In this document: in pieces, positions 1 through 10,530 of the stretch
How positions within the stretch are numbered: position 1 is the stretch's first letter
Layout of the letters: each line of letters starts with the position of its first letter
Source: Streptomyces hygroscopicus subsp. hygroscopicus
Lineage (GTDB): Bacteria; Actinomycetota; Actinomycetes; Streptomycetales; Streptomycetaceae
NCBI RefSeq assembly: GCF_030269125.1
Contig: NZ_BSSM01000002.1
Coordinates: 310,001-374,000, forward strand
Length of the DNA: 64,000 nt
Direction of reading: 5' to 3'
The notes under the pieces: model-generated
What the model was told of the DNA's origin: nothing
The model's database searches: none
What the model saw: only the letters and a program-made list of their open reading frames with translations
Position numbers and translations under genes: made by a program

Positions 1-179
1 GCCAGGATGAAGGCGATACCACCCATGGTCGGCGTACCGCGCTTGCTGAGGTGCTCGCGCGGGCCGTCGTCACGGATGAACTGGCCGTAGCCCTTGCGGG
101 CCAGCAGCTTGATCAGCAGCGGGGTGCCGACCAGGGTGAGGAAGAGGCCAATGACTCCCGAGAACAGGATCTGGTTCAT
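1..179 (-). CDS. mraY: Phospho-N-acetylmuramoyl-pentapeptide transferase, N-terminal fragment
   Basis: MraY moves phospho-MurNAc-pentapeptide from UDP to undecaprenyl phosphate in the membrane, making lipid I. Only the first 59 codons are present; the gene runs off the left edge. The ATG at 177-179 starts a protein whose residues 3-25 form a hydrophobic helix, followed by the conserved basic loop with the KRGTPTMGG motif at about residues 46-54. The start overlaps the murF stop (TGATG), so the two are translationally coupled. It is the last gene of the dcw run visible here. Family assignment rests on the N-terminal motif and on gene order. Confidence 0.93.
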   Translation of the reverse strand, partial: MNQILFSGVIGLFLTLVGTPLLIKLLARKGYGQFIRDDGPREHLSKRGTPTMGGIAFIL

Positions 180-1585
180 CATCGGGCGGCAACCTCACCC
201 TCGGCACCGGTCTCCAGCAGCGCCGCGGCGACACCTTCGAGCCCCACCGAACGGGACGCCTTCACGAGGACGACGTCCCCCGGGCGCAACTCGCTGCGCA
301 ACAGGTCGATCGCCGCCTGTGCGTCGGACACGTGCACCGACTCCTCACCCCACGAACCCTCGTTATATGCGCCCAGTTGCAGCCAGGAGGCCTCAATCCC
401 CCCGACGGCGACGAGCTTGCTGACGTTGAGCCGGACGGCGAGCCGTCCGACGGCGTCGTGCTCGGCGAGCGCCTCGTCCCCCAGCTCGGCCATCTTGCCG
501 AGCACCGCCCACGTGCGCCGTCCCTTGCCCATGGCCACGAGCGCCCGAAGGGCGGCCCGCATGGACTCGGGGTTGGCGTTGTAGGCGTCGTTGACGATGG
601 TCACGCCGTCCGGGCGCTCGGTGACCTCCATGCGCCAGCGGGAGAGGGAGCCCGCCCCGGAGAGCGCGGTGGCGATCTCTTCCGCGGACATGCCCAGCTC
701 ATGGGCGACGGCGGCCGCGGCGAGCGCGTTCGACACGTGATGCTCACCGTACAGGCGCATGGTCACATCAGATGCACCGGAGGGTGTGTGAAGCCTGAAG
801 AAGGGCTGTCCGGTGTCCGTGAGTCGTACATTCTCGGCGCGTACGTCCGCTTCGGCCGACTCTCCGAAAAGGACCACCTTCGCCTTGGTACGCGGTGCCA
901 TGGCGCGCACCAGCGGGTCGTCGGCGTTGAGGACGGCCGCGCCGTCCTCGGGCAGCCCCTCGATGATCTCGCCCTTGGCCTGGGCGATCTGCTCGCGGCC
1001 GCCGAACTCGCCGATGTGGGCGGTGCCGACGTTGAGGACGACGCCGATCCTCGGCGGGGTGAGGCCGGTGAGGTAGCGGATGTGGCCGATGCCGCGGGCG
1101 CCCATCTCCAGGACCAGGAAACGGGTTTCCTCGGTCGCGGTCAGGGCGGTCAGCGGCAGCCCGATCTCGTTGTTGAAGGAGCCCGGCGTGTACACCGTGG
1201 GCGCCTTGCTGCCCAGCACCTGGGCGATGAGGTCCTTGGTGCTGGTCTTGCCCGCCGAGCCGGTCAGGGCGACGAGGGTCGCGCCGAGCTTGCCGACGAC
1301 GTGCCGGGCCAGGGCGCCGAGGGCGCTCTGTACGTCCTCGACCACGATCGCGGGCACACCGACCGGGCGCGACGCCAGCACGGCGACCGCGCCCGCCTCG
1401 ACGACCTGTGGTGCGAAGTCGTGGCCGTCCACGCGCTCGCCGACGAAGGCGGCGAACAGGCTGCCGGGCACCACCTCACGGGAGTCCCGGACGACCGGTC
1501 CGGTGACCTCGACGGACGGATCCGGTATGTCGTGCGTCTGCCCGCCGACGACAGCTGCGATCTCGGCGAGGGAGAGGGCGATCAC
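179..1585 (-). CDS. murF: UDP-N-acetylmuramoyl-tripeptide--D-alanyl-D-alanine ligase
   Basis: Cytoplasmic ATP-dependent ligase that adds D-Ala-D-Ala to UDP-MurNAc-tripeptide, the last soluble step of peptidoglycan precursor synthesis. The GTG at 1583-1585 gives 468 residues, normal for MurF. An upstream in-frame extension is possible but would lie inside murE. The Mur ligase N-terminal domain covers about residues 25-100, the P-loop GSAGKTS lies at 109-115, and central and C-terminal Mur ligase domains follow ([11 protein letters not shown] motif). The start lies 4 nt after the murE stop and its ribosome site AGGGA overlaps the end of murE, so the genes are coupled. Confidence 0.96.
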   Translation of the reverse strand: MIALSLAEIAAVVGGQTHDIPDPSVEVTGPVVRDSREVVPGSLFAAFVGERVDGHDFAPQVVEAGAVAVLASRPVGVPAIVVEDVQSALGALARHVVGKLGATLVALTGSAGKTSTKDLIAQVLGSKAPTVYTPGSFNNEIGLPLTALTATEETRFLVLEMGARGIGHIRYLTGLTPPRIGVVLNVGTAHIGEFGGREQIAQAKGEIIEGLPEDGAAVLNADDPLVRAMAPRTKAKVVLFGESAEADVRAENVRLTDTGQPFFRLHTPSGASDVTMRLYGEHHVSNALAAAAVAHELGMSAEEIATALSGAGSLSRWRMEVTERPDGVTIVNDAYNANPESMRAALRALVAMGKGRRTWAVLGKMAELGDEALAEHDAVGRLAVRLNVSKLVAVGGIEASWLQLGAYNEGSWGEESVHVSDAQAAIDLLRSELRPGDVVLVKASRSVGLEGVAAALLETGAEGEVAAR

Positions 1586-1589
1586 AAGT

Positions 1590-3110
1590 TCATCCCTGGG
1601 TCTTCTGGATAGCTTCGCGAAGCACCTGGCGGTCGTCGAACGGACGGACCACACCGGCGATGTCCTGGCCCTGCTCGTGGCCCTTGCCCGCGACCAGCAC
1701 GGTGTCGCCGGCCTGGGCACGGCCCACGGCGGCGGCGATGGCGGCGGCCCGCTCCTCGAAGAGGAGCACCTCGCCGCGCTCGTGCGCGGGCACGGAGGCC
1801 GCGCCCTGGAGCATGGTCGCGAGGATCGCGAGCGGGTCCTCCGAGCGGGGGTTGTCCGAAGTCAGTACGGCCGTGTCGGCGAGCCGGGCCGCGGCGGCGC
1901 CCATCGGGGCGCGCTTGGTCTGGTCGCGGTCGCCGCCGCAGCCCAGGACGATGTGCAGCCGGCCCTTGGTGACCTTGCGCAGCGCCTTGAGCACCGACTC
2001 GACCGCGTCGGTCTTGTGGGCGTAGTCCACGACCGCGAGGTAGGGCTGCCCGGCGTCGACGCGCTCCAGGCGGCCCGGGACGCCCGGTACGGCGGCGATG
2101 CCGTCGGCGGCGGTCTGGGCGTCGAGCCCGGCCGCGGCGAGGGCGACGATGGCGGCGAGGGTGTTCGCCACGTTGAAGGGTCCGGCGAGCGGCGACCGGG
2201 CCTGCACGCGCTCGCCGCTCGGGCCGAGCACGGTGAACGTCGAGTCCAGCGGCCCGACCTGGACGTGCTCGGCGCGCCAGTCGGCGTCGGGGTGGCCCTC
2301 GGCGGAGTAGGTCACGACGGGGACGGTGGCCTCGGCGACGAGGCGGCGACCGTACTCGTCGTCCACGTTGACGACGCCGAGTCTGCTGCGTTTCGGCGTG
2401 AAGAGCTGTGCCTTGGCCCGGAAGTAGTCCTCCATGTCGGAGTGGAACTCCATGTGCTCCGGGCTGAGGTTCGAGAACACGGCGATGTCGAAGACGCAGC
2501 CGTCGACCCGGCCGAGGACCAGGGCGTGGCTGGAGACCTCCATGGCGACCGCCTCGACCCCGCGTTCACGCATGACGGCGAACAGGGCCTGGAGGTCGGT
2601 GGCTTCGGGGGTGGTGCGCTCGGACTTGATGCGCTCGTCGCCGATGCGCGTCTCGACGGTGCCGATGAGACCGGTGGACTTCGCGGTCCGCAGCCCGCCC
2701 TCGACCAGGTAGGCCGTGGTGGTCTTGCCGGAGGTGCCGGTGATGCCGATCTGGAGCAGATCCCGGCCCGGGTGGCCGTAGATGGTGGCCGCCAGTTCGC
2801 CCATCCGGGCCCGCGGGTCGGGCACCACCAGGACCGGCAGTCCGGTCGCGGCGGCGCGCTCGGCGCCCGTCGGGTCGGTGAGCACGGCGGCGGCACCGAG
2901 GCCGGCTGCCTGGGTGACGAAGTCGGCGCCGTGCAGCCGGGCGCCCGGGAGGGCGGCGTACAGGTCGCCGGGGCGGACGGCGCGCGAGTCGTGGGTGATC
3001 CCGGTGATCTCGGCGGTGGCGTCCGGGGCGGCGGCACCCAGCTGATCGGCCAGCTCCGCGAGGGGTGTGGCGGAGACGTGGACCGGTCGCGGCGGTCCCG
3101 GATATGTCAC
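1590..3110 (-). CDS. murE: UDP-MurNAc-L-Ala-D-Glu--2,6-diaminopimelate ligase
   Basis: Adds diaminopimelate to UDP-MurNAc-L-Ala-D-Glu in the cytoplasm. The P-loop GTSGKTTT is at residues 125-132. The DNPR motif that marks diaminopimelate-adding MurE enzymes is at about 419-422; streptomycetes use the LL isomer in their wall. I chose the GTG at 3108-3110 (506 aa) because AAGG lies about 8 nt upstream and it gives normal family length. A longer frame from the GTG at 3300-3302 (570 aa) adds only a Pro/Gly-rich tail and remains possible; if it is wrong, 3111-3330 is an untranslated gap after ftsI. Confidence 0.94.
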   Translation of the reverse strand: MTYPGPPRPVHVSATPLAELADQLGAAAPDATAEITGITHDSRAVRPGDLYAALPGARLHGADFVTQAAGLGAAAVLTDPTGAERAAATGLPVLVVPDPRARMGELAATIYGHPGRDLLQIGITGTSGKTTTAYLVEGGLRTAKSTGLIGTVETRIGDERIKSERTTPEATDLQALFAVMRERGVEAVAMEVSSHALVLGRVDGCVFDIAVFSNLSPEHMEFHSDMEDYFRAKAQLFTPKRSRLGVVNVDDEYGRRLVAEATVPVVTYSAEGHPDADWRAEHVQVGPLDSTFTVLGPSGERVQARSPLAGPFNVANTLAAIVALAAAGLDAQTAADGIAAVPGVPGRLERVDAGQPYLAVVDYAHKTDAVESVLKALRKVTKGRLHIVLGCGGDRDQTKRAPMGAAAARLADTAVLTSDNPRSEDPLAILATMLQGAASVPAHERGEVLLFEERAAAIAAAVGRAQAGDTVLVAGKGHEQGQDIAGVVRPFDDRQVLREAIQKTQG

Positions 3111-3330
3111 GGAAGCGCCCTTCTGGGTGGTTTGGGACTGATCAGCGTGTGGCACGGCGGTGAGCGTACCGGGCGCACCACCCTCGGAGCTAAAAAGGGG
3201 CCCGCGCGCAGCGGGGTCCGGCAAGGGCTGCGCTGGTGGCAGACGGGCGGGCGAGGGCTGGGGGCCGCTTCGGTTCCCGGGTCCCGGGGTGATCGTTGTC
3301 ACTGGCTGAATCCTGTGCTCTCGACGCTGG

Positions 3331-5292
3331 TCAGGGCTTGTAGGCGACCGGCAGGTCGGCGGGCGGCGCGCCGGTGGGCGGGACCTGGAGGGTCTTCAGG
3401 GCGAACTCCATGACCTTCTTGTAGATGGGCCCGCAGATCTGGCCGCCGAAGTAGCCACCGGAGGTGGCGTTCTGGATGGCGCAGTAGACCGTGATGCGGG
3501 GCTTGTCCGCGGGGGCGAAACCGGCGAAGGACGAGGTGTAGCCGCGGTACCTGCCGGTGGCCGGATCCACTCGGTTGGCGGTGCCTGTCTTGCCGGCGAC
3601 GTTGTAGCCGGGAATGCGCGCGGAGATGCCGGTGCCCTGTTCGTCGTCGACCACCGACTCCAGCATCTCGGCGACCGACTTGGCGGTCTTCGCGCTGACG
3701 ACCCTCGTCTGCTCGGGCTTCGGCGCGGGGACGAACCGTCCGTCGGGGCCCTTGGTGCCGCGGATCAGGGTCGGCTGGATCCGGACGCCGCCGTTGGCGA
3801 TGGTCGAGTACACGGAGGCGGCCTGGAGGGCGTTGATGGAGAAGCCCTGGCCGAAGGGAATGGTGTACTGCTGCGAGGTGGACCACTTCTGCGGCGGCGC
3901 GAGGATGCCCGGGGTCTCGCCGGGGAAGTGCAGCCCGGTGTAGCTGCCGATGCCGAACTTGCGCAGGTAGGAGTAGAGGACCTTGTTGGCCTGCGGCTGG
4001 GTCTTGCCGAGCTGGCCGGCGGCGAGGATGGTGCCGATGTTGCTGGACTTGGCGAGCACGCCGTTGAGCGTGAGGTCCCAGGTGGCGTGGTCGACGTCGT
4101 CCTGGAAGAGCCGGTCGCCGCGGTGCAGCCGGTTGGGCACGACGACATGGGTGAGCGGGGTCGCCGCGTTCTCCTGGAGGACGGCGGCCATGGACATCAC
4201 CTTGGCGGTGGAGCCGGGCTCGTAGGCGTCCTGGAGGGCCGCGTTGCCGAGCGCGTCCGGGTCGGCCTTGGAGAGGTCGTTGGGATCGAACCCCGGCGCG
4301 TCGGCCATGGCCAGGATCTGGCCGGTGCGCGTGTCCTGGACGATGACGTAGCCGCGGTCCGCCTTGGACTTCTTCACCTGCTCGGTGATCGCGTTCTGCG
4401 CGGCCCACTGGATGTCGCGGTCGATGGTCAGCTCGACGTCGGAGCCGGGCACGGCGGGCGTCTCGGCGGAGCCCGCGGTGGGCACCTCGCGGCCGCCGGA
4501 CTGGGCGTAGCGGATCTTGCCGTTCCTCCCGGCGAGCTGCTTCTCCAGCATCTGCTCGATGCCGCCGCCGCCCTGGCCGTCGGCGTTCACCCAGCCCAGT
4601 ATCCCGGCGGCGAGGTCGCCGTTGGGGTACACGCGCTGGCTGCTGGGGTCGGCGAAGACGCCGGCGAGGACGTTGGCCGTGCCGGGCTTCTGGGCCAGGG
4701 CCGACTTCAGGTCCTTGATCTGCTTCCAGACCTGGGGGGTCTGCCGGGTGGCGAGCCGGGCGTAGCGGGAGTTCCTGTCCGCCGGCCGCAGCTTCTTCAC
4801 CAGCGCGGCCTGGTCCTGGCCGAGGATCGGCGCGAGCAGCGCGGCGGCCCGTTCGGGACCGTCGTCGATCTTCAGCTGCTTGGCGCCGAACATCGTCGGG
4901 TCGGCCGTGATGTCGTAGGCGTCCTCGCTGATGGCGAGGGCCACCCCGTTGCGGTCGGTGATCCCGCCGCGCTCGGCGGCCAGCGTGTGGACGACGTACC
5001 GGTTCACCTCGGCCTTCGCGGCGTACGCGCCGGCCTCCACGACCTGCACCTGGAGCAGCCGCACCACGAAGGTGAGCAGCACCAGGCCGAGGGCGAGGCC
5101 GACCAGGCGCAGCCGGGGCCGGGGGCTGCCGAGCCGCAGCGGGCGCTGGGCGGGCACCCGGGCCGCGCTCGGGCGCCGGGCCGGGCGCGCGCCGGGCCCT
5201 GGCTGCCTGCGCACGGCACCCTGCGGCCGCGACGGCTTCGCGGGCCGGGGCACGCGGCGGCGCGGGGGTTCCCTGTCGGACACTTCCGTCAC
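3331..5292 (-). CDS. ftsI: Septal peptidoglycan transpeptidase, class B PBP (FtsI/PBP3)
   Basis: Membrane-anchored D,D-transpeptidase that cross-links septal peptidoglycan, working with FtsW, FtsQ and FtsL. The 653-residue protein has a basic Pro/Arg-rich cytoplasmic N-terminus, one membrane segment at about 60-82, a PBP dimerisation domain, and a transpeptidase domain with the three catalytic motifs: SxxK (S361-T-A-K), SxN (S416-S-N) and KTG (K568). The GTG start at 5290-5292 overlaps the ftsL stop as GTGA, showing coupling. Streptomyces needs FtsI for sporulation septa rather than for vegetative viability (known biology). A GTG nine bases further in is an alternative start. Confidence 0.96.
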   Translation of the reverse strand: MTEVSDREPPRRRVPRPAKPSRPQGAVRRQPGPGARPARRPSAARVPAQRPLRLGSPRPRLRLVGLALGLVLLTFVVRLLQVQVVEAGAYAAKAEVNRYVVHTLAAERGGITDRNGVALAISEDAYDITADPTMFGAKQLKIDDGPERAAALLAPILGQDQAALVKKLRPADRNSRYARLATRQTPQVWKQIKDLKSALAQKPGTANVLAGVFADPSSQRVYPNGDLAAGILGWVNADGQGGGGIEQMLEKQLAGRNGKIRYAQSGGREVPTAGSAETPAVPGSDVELTIDRDIQWAAQNAITEQVKKSKADRGYVIVQDTRTGQILAMADAPGFDPNDLSKADPDALGNAALQDAYEPGSTAKVMSMAAVLQENAATPLTHVVVPNRLHRGDRLFQDDVDHATWDLTLNGVLAKSSNIGTILAAGQLGKTQPQANKVLYSYLRKFGIGSYTGLHFPGETPGILAPPQKWSTSQQYTIPFGQGFSINALQAASVYSTIANGGVRIQPTLIRGTKGPDGRFVPAPKPEQTRVVSAKTAKSVAEMLESVVDDEQGTGISARIPGYNVAGKTGTANRVDPATGRYRGYTSSFAGFAPADKPRITVYCAIQNATSGGYFGGQICGPIYKKVMEFALKTLQVPPTGAPPADLPVAYKP

Positions 5293-5921
5293 CTGCCGGG
5301 GGTCGGGGTGGGAGCGGACTGGGGGGTGGTGTGCGTGGGTGTGTTCCGCGTGGTCGCGGCGGGGGCCGGGGCCGTGGGCGTGGCGGCGCCGGGCTGGGGC
5401 GCGCCCGGCCGCGGGGCCGCGCTCGCTGACTCCCTCGCCGGGGTGGGGGTGGCCGGGAGCCCGGGTGGCGGGGTCAGGGTCAGTGACTCGGGGGCGGGGA
5501 GGCCGTCGAGGGCGGCCGCCTCGGGCGTGGCGGCGCCGGGTACGCCCTTGACCGTGCCGTTCGGGTCAAGGAAGGCGGGGTCGCCGCCGGGGACCATCCC
5601 GAGGTCACGGGCCCGGCGCTGGAGTGCGTCGGGGGACGAGTAGGCGTCGATGTCCCGTTGGAGGGCCTGTTCCTCGTCGGTGAGGTTCTTGGTCTGCTTC
5701 TGCAGATCGGCGAGTTCGAAGGAGCCCTCGCTCAGTGCGGAGTTCAGGACCAACAACCCGATGAGGCCGCCGCCGAGGAGCAGGACGACGAGGAGCACGA
5801 ACGGGGTGCGGGCCGCCTTGGCGCGGCCCGCTGGGAAGAGCCGGGCGAGCCGGGCGGCCCTCCCCGTCAGTTCGGGTTTCCTAGGCACCGCTCCCCCAGT
5901 GAGTCCCGCAGACCAACCCAC
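5289..5921 (-). CDS. ftsL: FtsL-like divisome protein with Pro-rich tail
   Basis: Small bitopic membrane protein at the FtsL position between rsmH and ftsI; FtsL forms a complex with DivIC/FtsB and helps recruit FtsI and FtsW. The frame shown has 210 residues. A hydrophobic span at about 40-63 is followed by a coiled-coil stretch (about 66-100) and a long Pro/Ala/Thr-rich tail (about 125-210), longer than in enterobacterial FtsL. A GTG at 5886-5888 just after GGGGGAG gives a 199-residue alternative that I think equally likely. Sequence similarity in this family is low, so the name rests mainly on position, membrane topology and coiled coil. Confidence 0.85.
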   Translation of the reverse strand: MGWSAGLTGGAVPRKPELTGRAARLARLFPAGRAKAARTPFVLLVVLLLGGGLIGLLVLNSALSEGSFELADLQKQTKNLTDEEQALQRDIDAYSSPDALQRRARDLGMVPGGDPAFLDPNGTVKGVPGAATPEAAALDGLPAPESLTLTPPPGLPATPTPARESASAAPRPGAPQPGAATPTAPAPAATTRNTPTHTTPQSAPTPTPGR

Positions 5922-5930
5922 CCGTCTGGC

Positions 5931-6887
5931 TCACTCGGCGTCCTCCCTGATGCGCTCGGCGCCCCGCAGCCTGGCCGGGGCGGCCCGGCGGTTCTCCGCG
6001 ACCTCTTCCTCGGTGGGAAGTTCGGCACCGCGGGTGAGCAGCTTGAGTCGCGGCTGGTAGCGCTCGGGCACCACCGGCAGTCCGGGCGGCGCGGTGTTGG
6101 CGGCCCCGGCCGCGAACACCTGTTTGACCAGCCGGTCCTCCAGCGAGTGGTACGACAGCACGGCGATCCGCCCGCCGACGGCCACGGCCTTCACGGCGGC
6201 CGGGATCGCCCGCTCCAGGACGGACAGTTCGCCGTTGACCTCGATGCGCAGCGCCTGGAAGGTGCGCTTGGCCGGGTTGCCGCCGGTGCGCTTGGCGGCC
6301 TGCGGGAGGGCGTCGCGGATGACCTCGACGAGCCGGGCGCTGTTGCTGAACGGCTCCTTCTCGCGCTCGCGCACGATCGCCCCGACGATCCGCTTGGCCT
6401 GCTTCTCCTCGCCGTAGGCGCGCAGGATGCGCACGAGTTCACCGGCCGGGTAGGTGTTGAGGACCTCGGCGGCGCTGATGCCGGTCGTCTGGTCCATGCG
6501 CATGTCGAGCGGCGCGTCCTGGGCGTAGGCGAAGCCGCGGTCGGCCTCGTCCAGCTGCATGGAGGAGACCCCGAGGTCGAACAGGACGCCCTGGACGCGC
6601 GGGACGCGCAGCCGCTCCAGGACGTCGGGCAGCTCGTCGTAGACGGCGTGCACCAGGGTGGCCCGCTCGCCGAAGGGCGCGAGGCGCTCCCCGGACAGGC
6701 GCAGCGCCTCCTTGTCCCGGTCGAGGCCGATCAGCCGGGCCTCGGGGAACCGGGTCAGCAGCGCCTCGCTGTGGCCGCCGAGGCCGAGGGTGCAGTCGAC
6801 GACCACCGCTCCCGGGCGCTCCAGGGCGGGCGCCAGCAGGTCCAGGCACCGCTGGAGCATCACCGGGACGTGTCGACTCTGGCTCAA
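5931..6887 (-). CDS. rsmH: 16S rRNA (cytosine1402-N4)-methyltransferase
   Basis: RsmH (MraW) methylates N4 of C1402 in the decoding centre of 16S rRNA using SAM. The 318-residue protein shows the SAM-binding motif [11 protein letters not shown] at about residues 30-40, and the family [16 protein letters not shown] and [11 protein letters not shown] motifs. The start is a TTG at 6885-6887 with GAGG about 5 nt upstream; it gives the usual N-terminus with HVPVML. It is the first gene of the dcw operon here; no mraZ is seen upstream. The gap to ftsL is about 9 bases, so co-transcription is expected. Confidence 0.95.
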   Translation of the reverse strand: MSQSRHVPVMLQRCLDLLAPALERPGAVVVDCTLGLGGHSEALLTRFPEARLIGLDRDKEALRLSGERLAPFGERATLVHAVYDELPDVLERLRVPRVQGVLFDLGVSSMQLDEADRGFAYAQDAPLDMRMDQTTGISAAEVLNTYPAGELVRILRAYGEEKQAKRIVGAIVREREKEPFSNSARLVEVIRDALPQAAKRTGGNPAKRTFQALRIEVNGELSVLERAIPAAVKAVAVGGRIAVLSYHSLEDRLVKQVFAAGAANTAPPGLPVVPERYQPRLKLLTRGAELPTEEEVAENRRAAPARLRGAERIREDAE

Positions 6888-7296
6888 GGGGGCCTCTCAT
6901 TCCGGCGAGGCGCCGTGCGCACCGCTGGCCCCGCCGGCTCGTGAACAGGGGGGCGGCCGGCGCCGGAAGCGTCAGCCGACCGGGAGCGGAAGGAGGCCGA
7001 GCCGTACGTACGCGCCGCGCACGCGGGGAGACGGTCGGGCGGGTGCCGGGTCTCCAGGGGTTTCACCAGCAGGGAGAGCCACGCCTCCCGCTTCGCGTCA
7101 CTTTAGTCCACGGTGTCGCGCGGTCAATCAACCGGCCTGCGCGTCGCGCAGCGCCTCCCGACGGGCGCCGCCTTTCGAACGGATTCACCCCCCTGGTCCA
7201 GGTTTGCCGTCCGTATGGGGTAGCTCACAACAAGCCACGATGACGTTCTTTGTCCGCTCTCACAGCAGGCTGCGTCGGCAGGTGACCAGTAACGTC
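6888..7296. other. 409-bp divergent intergenic region (dcw operon / carbonic anhydrase)
   Basis: No convincing gene is seen here. It separates rsmH (minus) from the carbonic anhydrase (plus). It holds the candidate dcw promoter at 7100-7127. A 60-codon minus frame at 6884-7066 is very Arg/Pro-rich and looks like a shadow. mraZ, which precedes rsmH in many bacteria, is absent. Confidence 0.6.
7100..7127 (-). promoter_or_regulatory. Candidate promoter of the dcw operon
   Basis: On the minus strand TTGACC (7122-7127) and TAAAGT (7100-7105) are separated by 16 bases, close to the housekeeping sigma (HrdB-type) consensus. Transcription would start near 7093 and leave about 205 nt of untranslated leader before rsmH. 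This is a motif match only. Confidence 0.5.
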
Positions 7297-7851
7297 ATGA
7301 GTATGACGACTTCCGCAGCAGTTCCCACTGGATCCGAAGGCGCCATAAGCGGCAGCGCCACAGTGACCGACCGCCTGGTGGAGGCCAACGGTCGGTATGC
7401 CGCCGAATTCACCGATCCCGGCATGGACGCCCGTCCGGTCCTCAAGGTCGCCGTGGTGGCCTGCATGGACGCCCGTCTCGACCTGCACGCCGCCCTCGGC
7501 CTGGACCTGGGCGACTGCCACACCATCCGCAACGCGGGCGGCGTGGTCACCGATGACGTGATCCGCTCCCTGACCATCAGCCAGCGGGCGCTGGGCACCC
7601 GCAGTGTCGTGCTCATCCACCACACGGGCTGCGGCATGGAGACGATCACCGAGGAGTTCCGGCACGACCTGGAGATGGAGGTCGGCCAGCGCCCGCCGTG
7701 GCCGGTGGAGGCGTTCCGGGACGTCGACCAGGACGTACGGCAGTCGATGCAGCGGGTACGCACCTCGCCGTTCCTGCTGCACACCGACGACGTGCGCGGC
7801 TTCGTCTTCGACGTGCGCACCGGCGCGCTGCGCGAGGTCGACCCGGCCTGA
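7297..7851 (+). CDS. Beta-class carbonic anhydrase
   Basis: Zinc enzyme that interconverts CO2 and bicarbonate in the cytoplasm. The 184-residue protein has the beta-class zinc and active-site motif CMDAR (C56, D58, R60) and the second zinc cluster HHTGCGM (H109, C112). Its length fits the short actinobacterial type related to Rv1284. The ATG at 7297 is chosen; a second ATG at 7303 is as plausible. It is transcribed alone, divergent from the dcw operon and followed by a strong hairpin at 8032-8063. Bicarbonate supply for carboxylases is the usual role; nothing nearby narrows this. Confidence 0.9.
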   Translation: MSMTTSAAVPTGSEGAISGSATVTDRLVEANGRYAAEFTDPGMDARPVLKVAVVACMDARLDLHAALGLDLGDCHTIRNAGGVVTDDVIRSLTISQRALGTRSVVLIHHTGCGMETITEEFRHDLEMEVGQRPPWPVEAFRDVDQDVRQSMQRVRTSPFLLHTDDVRGFVFDVRTGALREVDPA

Positions 7852-8031
7852 CCGGCGCTCCCCAGGCCACCGAGGCCGCTCCGGGCCCTCCCCGGCCGGC
7901 TTCCGCCCCCTCGCATTCCACACCGAAACGTATCGAAAGCGTGGTCGAAAGGGCCGTACGACCGACATCGTGCGGGCAGTTGTCCACAGGCGCTGACACG
8001 AATCGGTAACGGCAGCAAGAATGCGGTGTGG

Positions 8032-8063
8032 GACATCACGCGGAACCATTTCCGCGTGGTGTC
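8032..8063. terminator. Strong hairpin between carbonic anhydrase and moxR
   Basis: A 14-bp inverted repeat (8032-8045 with 8050-8063) has a 4-nt loop and a single G-T pairing. It lies 180 bp after the carbonic anhydrase stop and 65 bp before the MoxR start. It may be a terminator or a leader hairpin; there is no clear T-tract. Confidence 0.45.
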
Positions 8064-8128
8064 CGTGTTTCGGGGTGGGCCGGCCGCGATCACGCGTGCC
8101 GGCTCTGGAACGGGCCGAGGAGGGCCGG

Positions 8129-9168
<1,040 letters not shown>

Positions 9169-9169
<1 letters not shown>

Positions 9170-10530
9170 TGAGCGACGGGGGGACGGAGCGGGCGGCGGC
9201 CGAGCGCCGGGAGGCGGGCGGGATCCGCACCGCGCTCGCCGGTCTGACCACCCGCGGCCGCTCCTTCCTGGCGGCCGGGATCGCCGCCGCGATCTGCGCC
9301 TACGTGCTGGGCCAGAGCGAACTGCTGCGGGTCGGCCTGCTGCTGGCCGCGCTGCCGCTGATCTGCGCGACGGTGCTCTACCGGACCCGTCACCAGGTCT
9401 CCGGCACCCGGACGCTCTCCCCCACGCGCGTCCCGGCCGGCGGCGAGGCCCGGGTCCGGCTGCGGATGGACAACGTCTCCCGGCTGCCCACCGGGCTGCT
9501 GATGCTCCAGGACCGGGTGCCGTACGTGCTCGGGCCCCGGCCCCGGTTCGTGCTGGACCGGGTGGAGCCGGGCGGCCGCCGCGAGGTCTCCTACCGGGTC
9601 CGCTCGGACCTGCGCGGCCGTTATCCGCTCGGCCCGCTCCAGCTGCGGCTCACCGACCCCTTCGGCATGTGCGAACTCTCCCGCTCCTTCGCGGTCTGCG
9701 ACACCCTCACCGTCATCCCCCGGGTGACCCCGCTGGCACCGGCCCGGTTCGGCGGCGAGGCCAAGGGCTACGGCGACGGACGGCAGCGCGCCCTGGCCCT
9801 GGCGGGCGAGGACGACGTGATCCCGCGCGGCTACCGGTACGGCGACGATCTGCGCCGCGTGCACTGGCGCTCCACCGCGCGCTACGGCGAGCTGATGGTG
9901 CGGCGCGAGGAACAGCCCCGGCGCGCCCGCTGCACGGTGCTGCTGGACACCCGCGGCGGCGCCTACGAGGGAGCGGGCCCCGACTCGGCCTTCGAATGGG
10001 CCGTCTCCGGCGCCGCCTCCGCACTGGTGCACATGCTCGAACGCGGCTTCTCGGTACGGCTCCTGACCGACACCGGCAGCGCGGTGCCCGGCGACAGCGC
10101 CGACGGCTTCGCGGGCGGCGGCCAGGAGGGCGCGGACGCCGCCGGGCTGCTCCTGGACACCCTCGCGGTCGTCGACCACTCCGGCGGCGAGGACCTGTCC
10201 CGGGCCTTCGACGCGCTGCGCGGCGGCGACGAGGGGCTGCTCATCGCCTTCCTCGGCGACCTGGACGAGGAGCAGGCCACCACGGTCGCCGGCATGAGCC
10301 GCCGCAGCGGCGGCGCCGTCGCCTTCGTCCTGGACCCGGCCGCCTGGACCCGCGACCCGTCCGAGCCGCCACGTCCCGACGACCCGCGCCCGGACCGGCT
10401 CGACCTGCTGCGCGACGCGGGCTGGACGGCCTTGAGCGTGCCCCGCGGGGCCGCCCTCGACGAACTGTGGCGCCAGGCGGACCGGCAGCGGTCGGGCCTG
10501 GCCTCCGTGACGGGGGAGGCGCGGGCATGA
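9169..10530 (+). CDS. DUF58 domain membrane protein
   Basis: Member of the DUF58 family that accompanies MoxR ATPases; function not established. Residues about 25-65 contain two hydrophobic helices. The DUF58 core follows at about 200-260 with YRYGDDLRRVHWRSTARYGELMVRR. A VWA-like fold is known for related proteins. The ATG at 9169 overlaps the moxR stop; a GTG three bases upstream is equivalent. The stop overlaps the transglutaminase start as ATGA, so all three genes are probably translated together. I infer that the protein is membrane-anchored with a cytoplasmic C-terminal domain. Confidence 0.9.

Noticed and set aside
332..1612. Long plus-strand open frame opposite murF
   Set aside because: It is the antisense shadow of murF in GC-rich DNA, with no recognisable domain and no ribosome site.
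6888..7296. mraZ upstream of rsmH
   Set aside because: No frame with MraZ/AbrB-like repeats is present in the gap.
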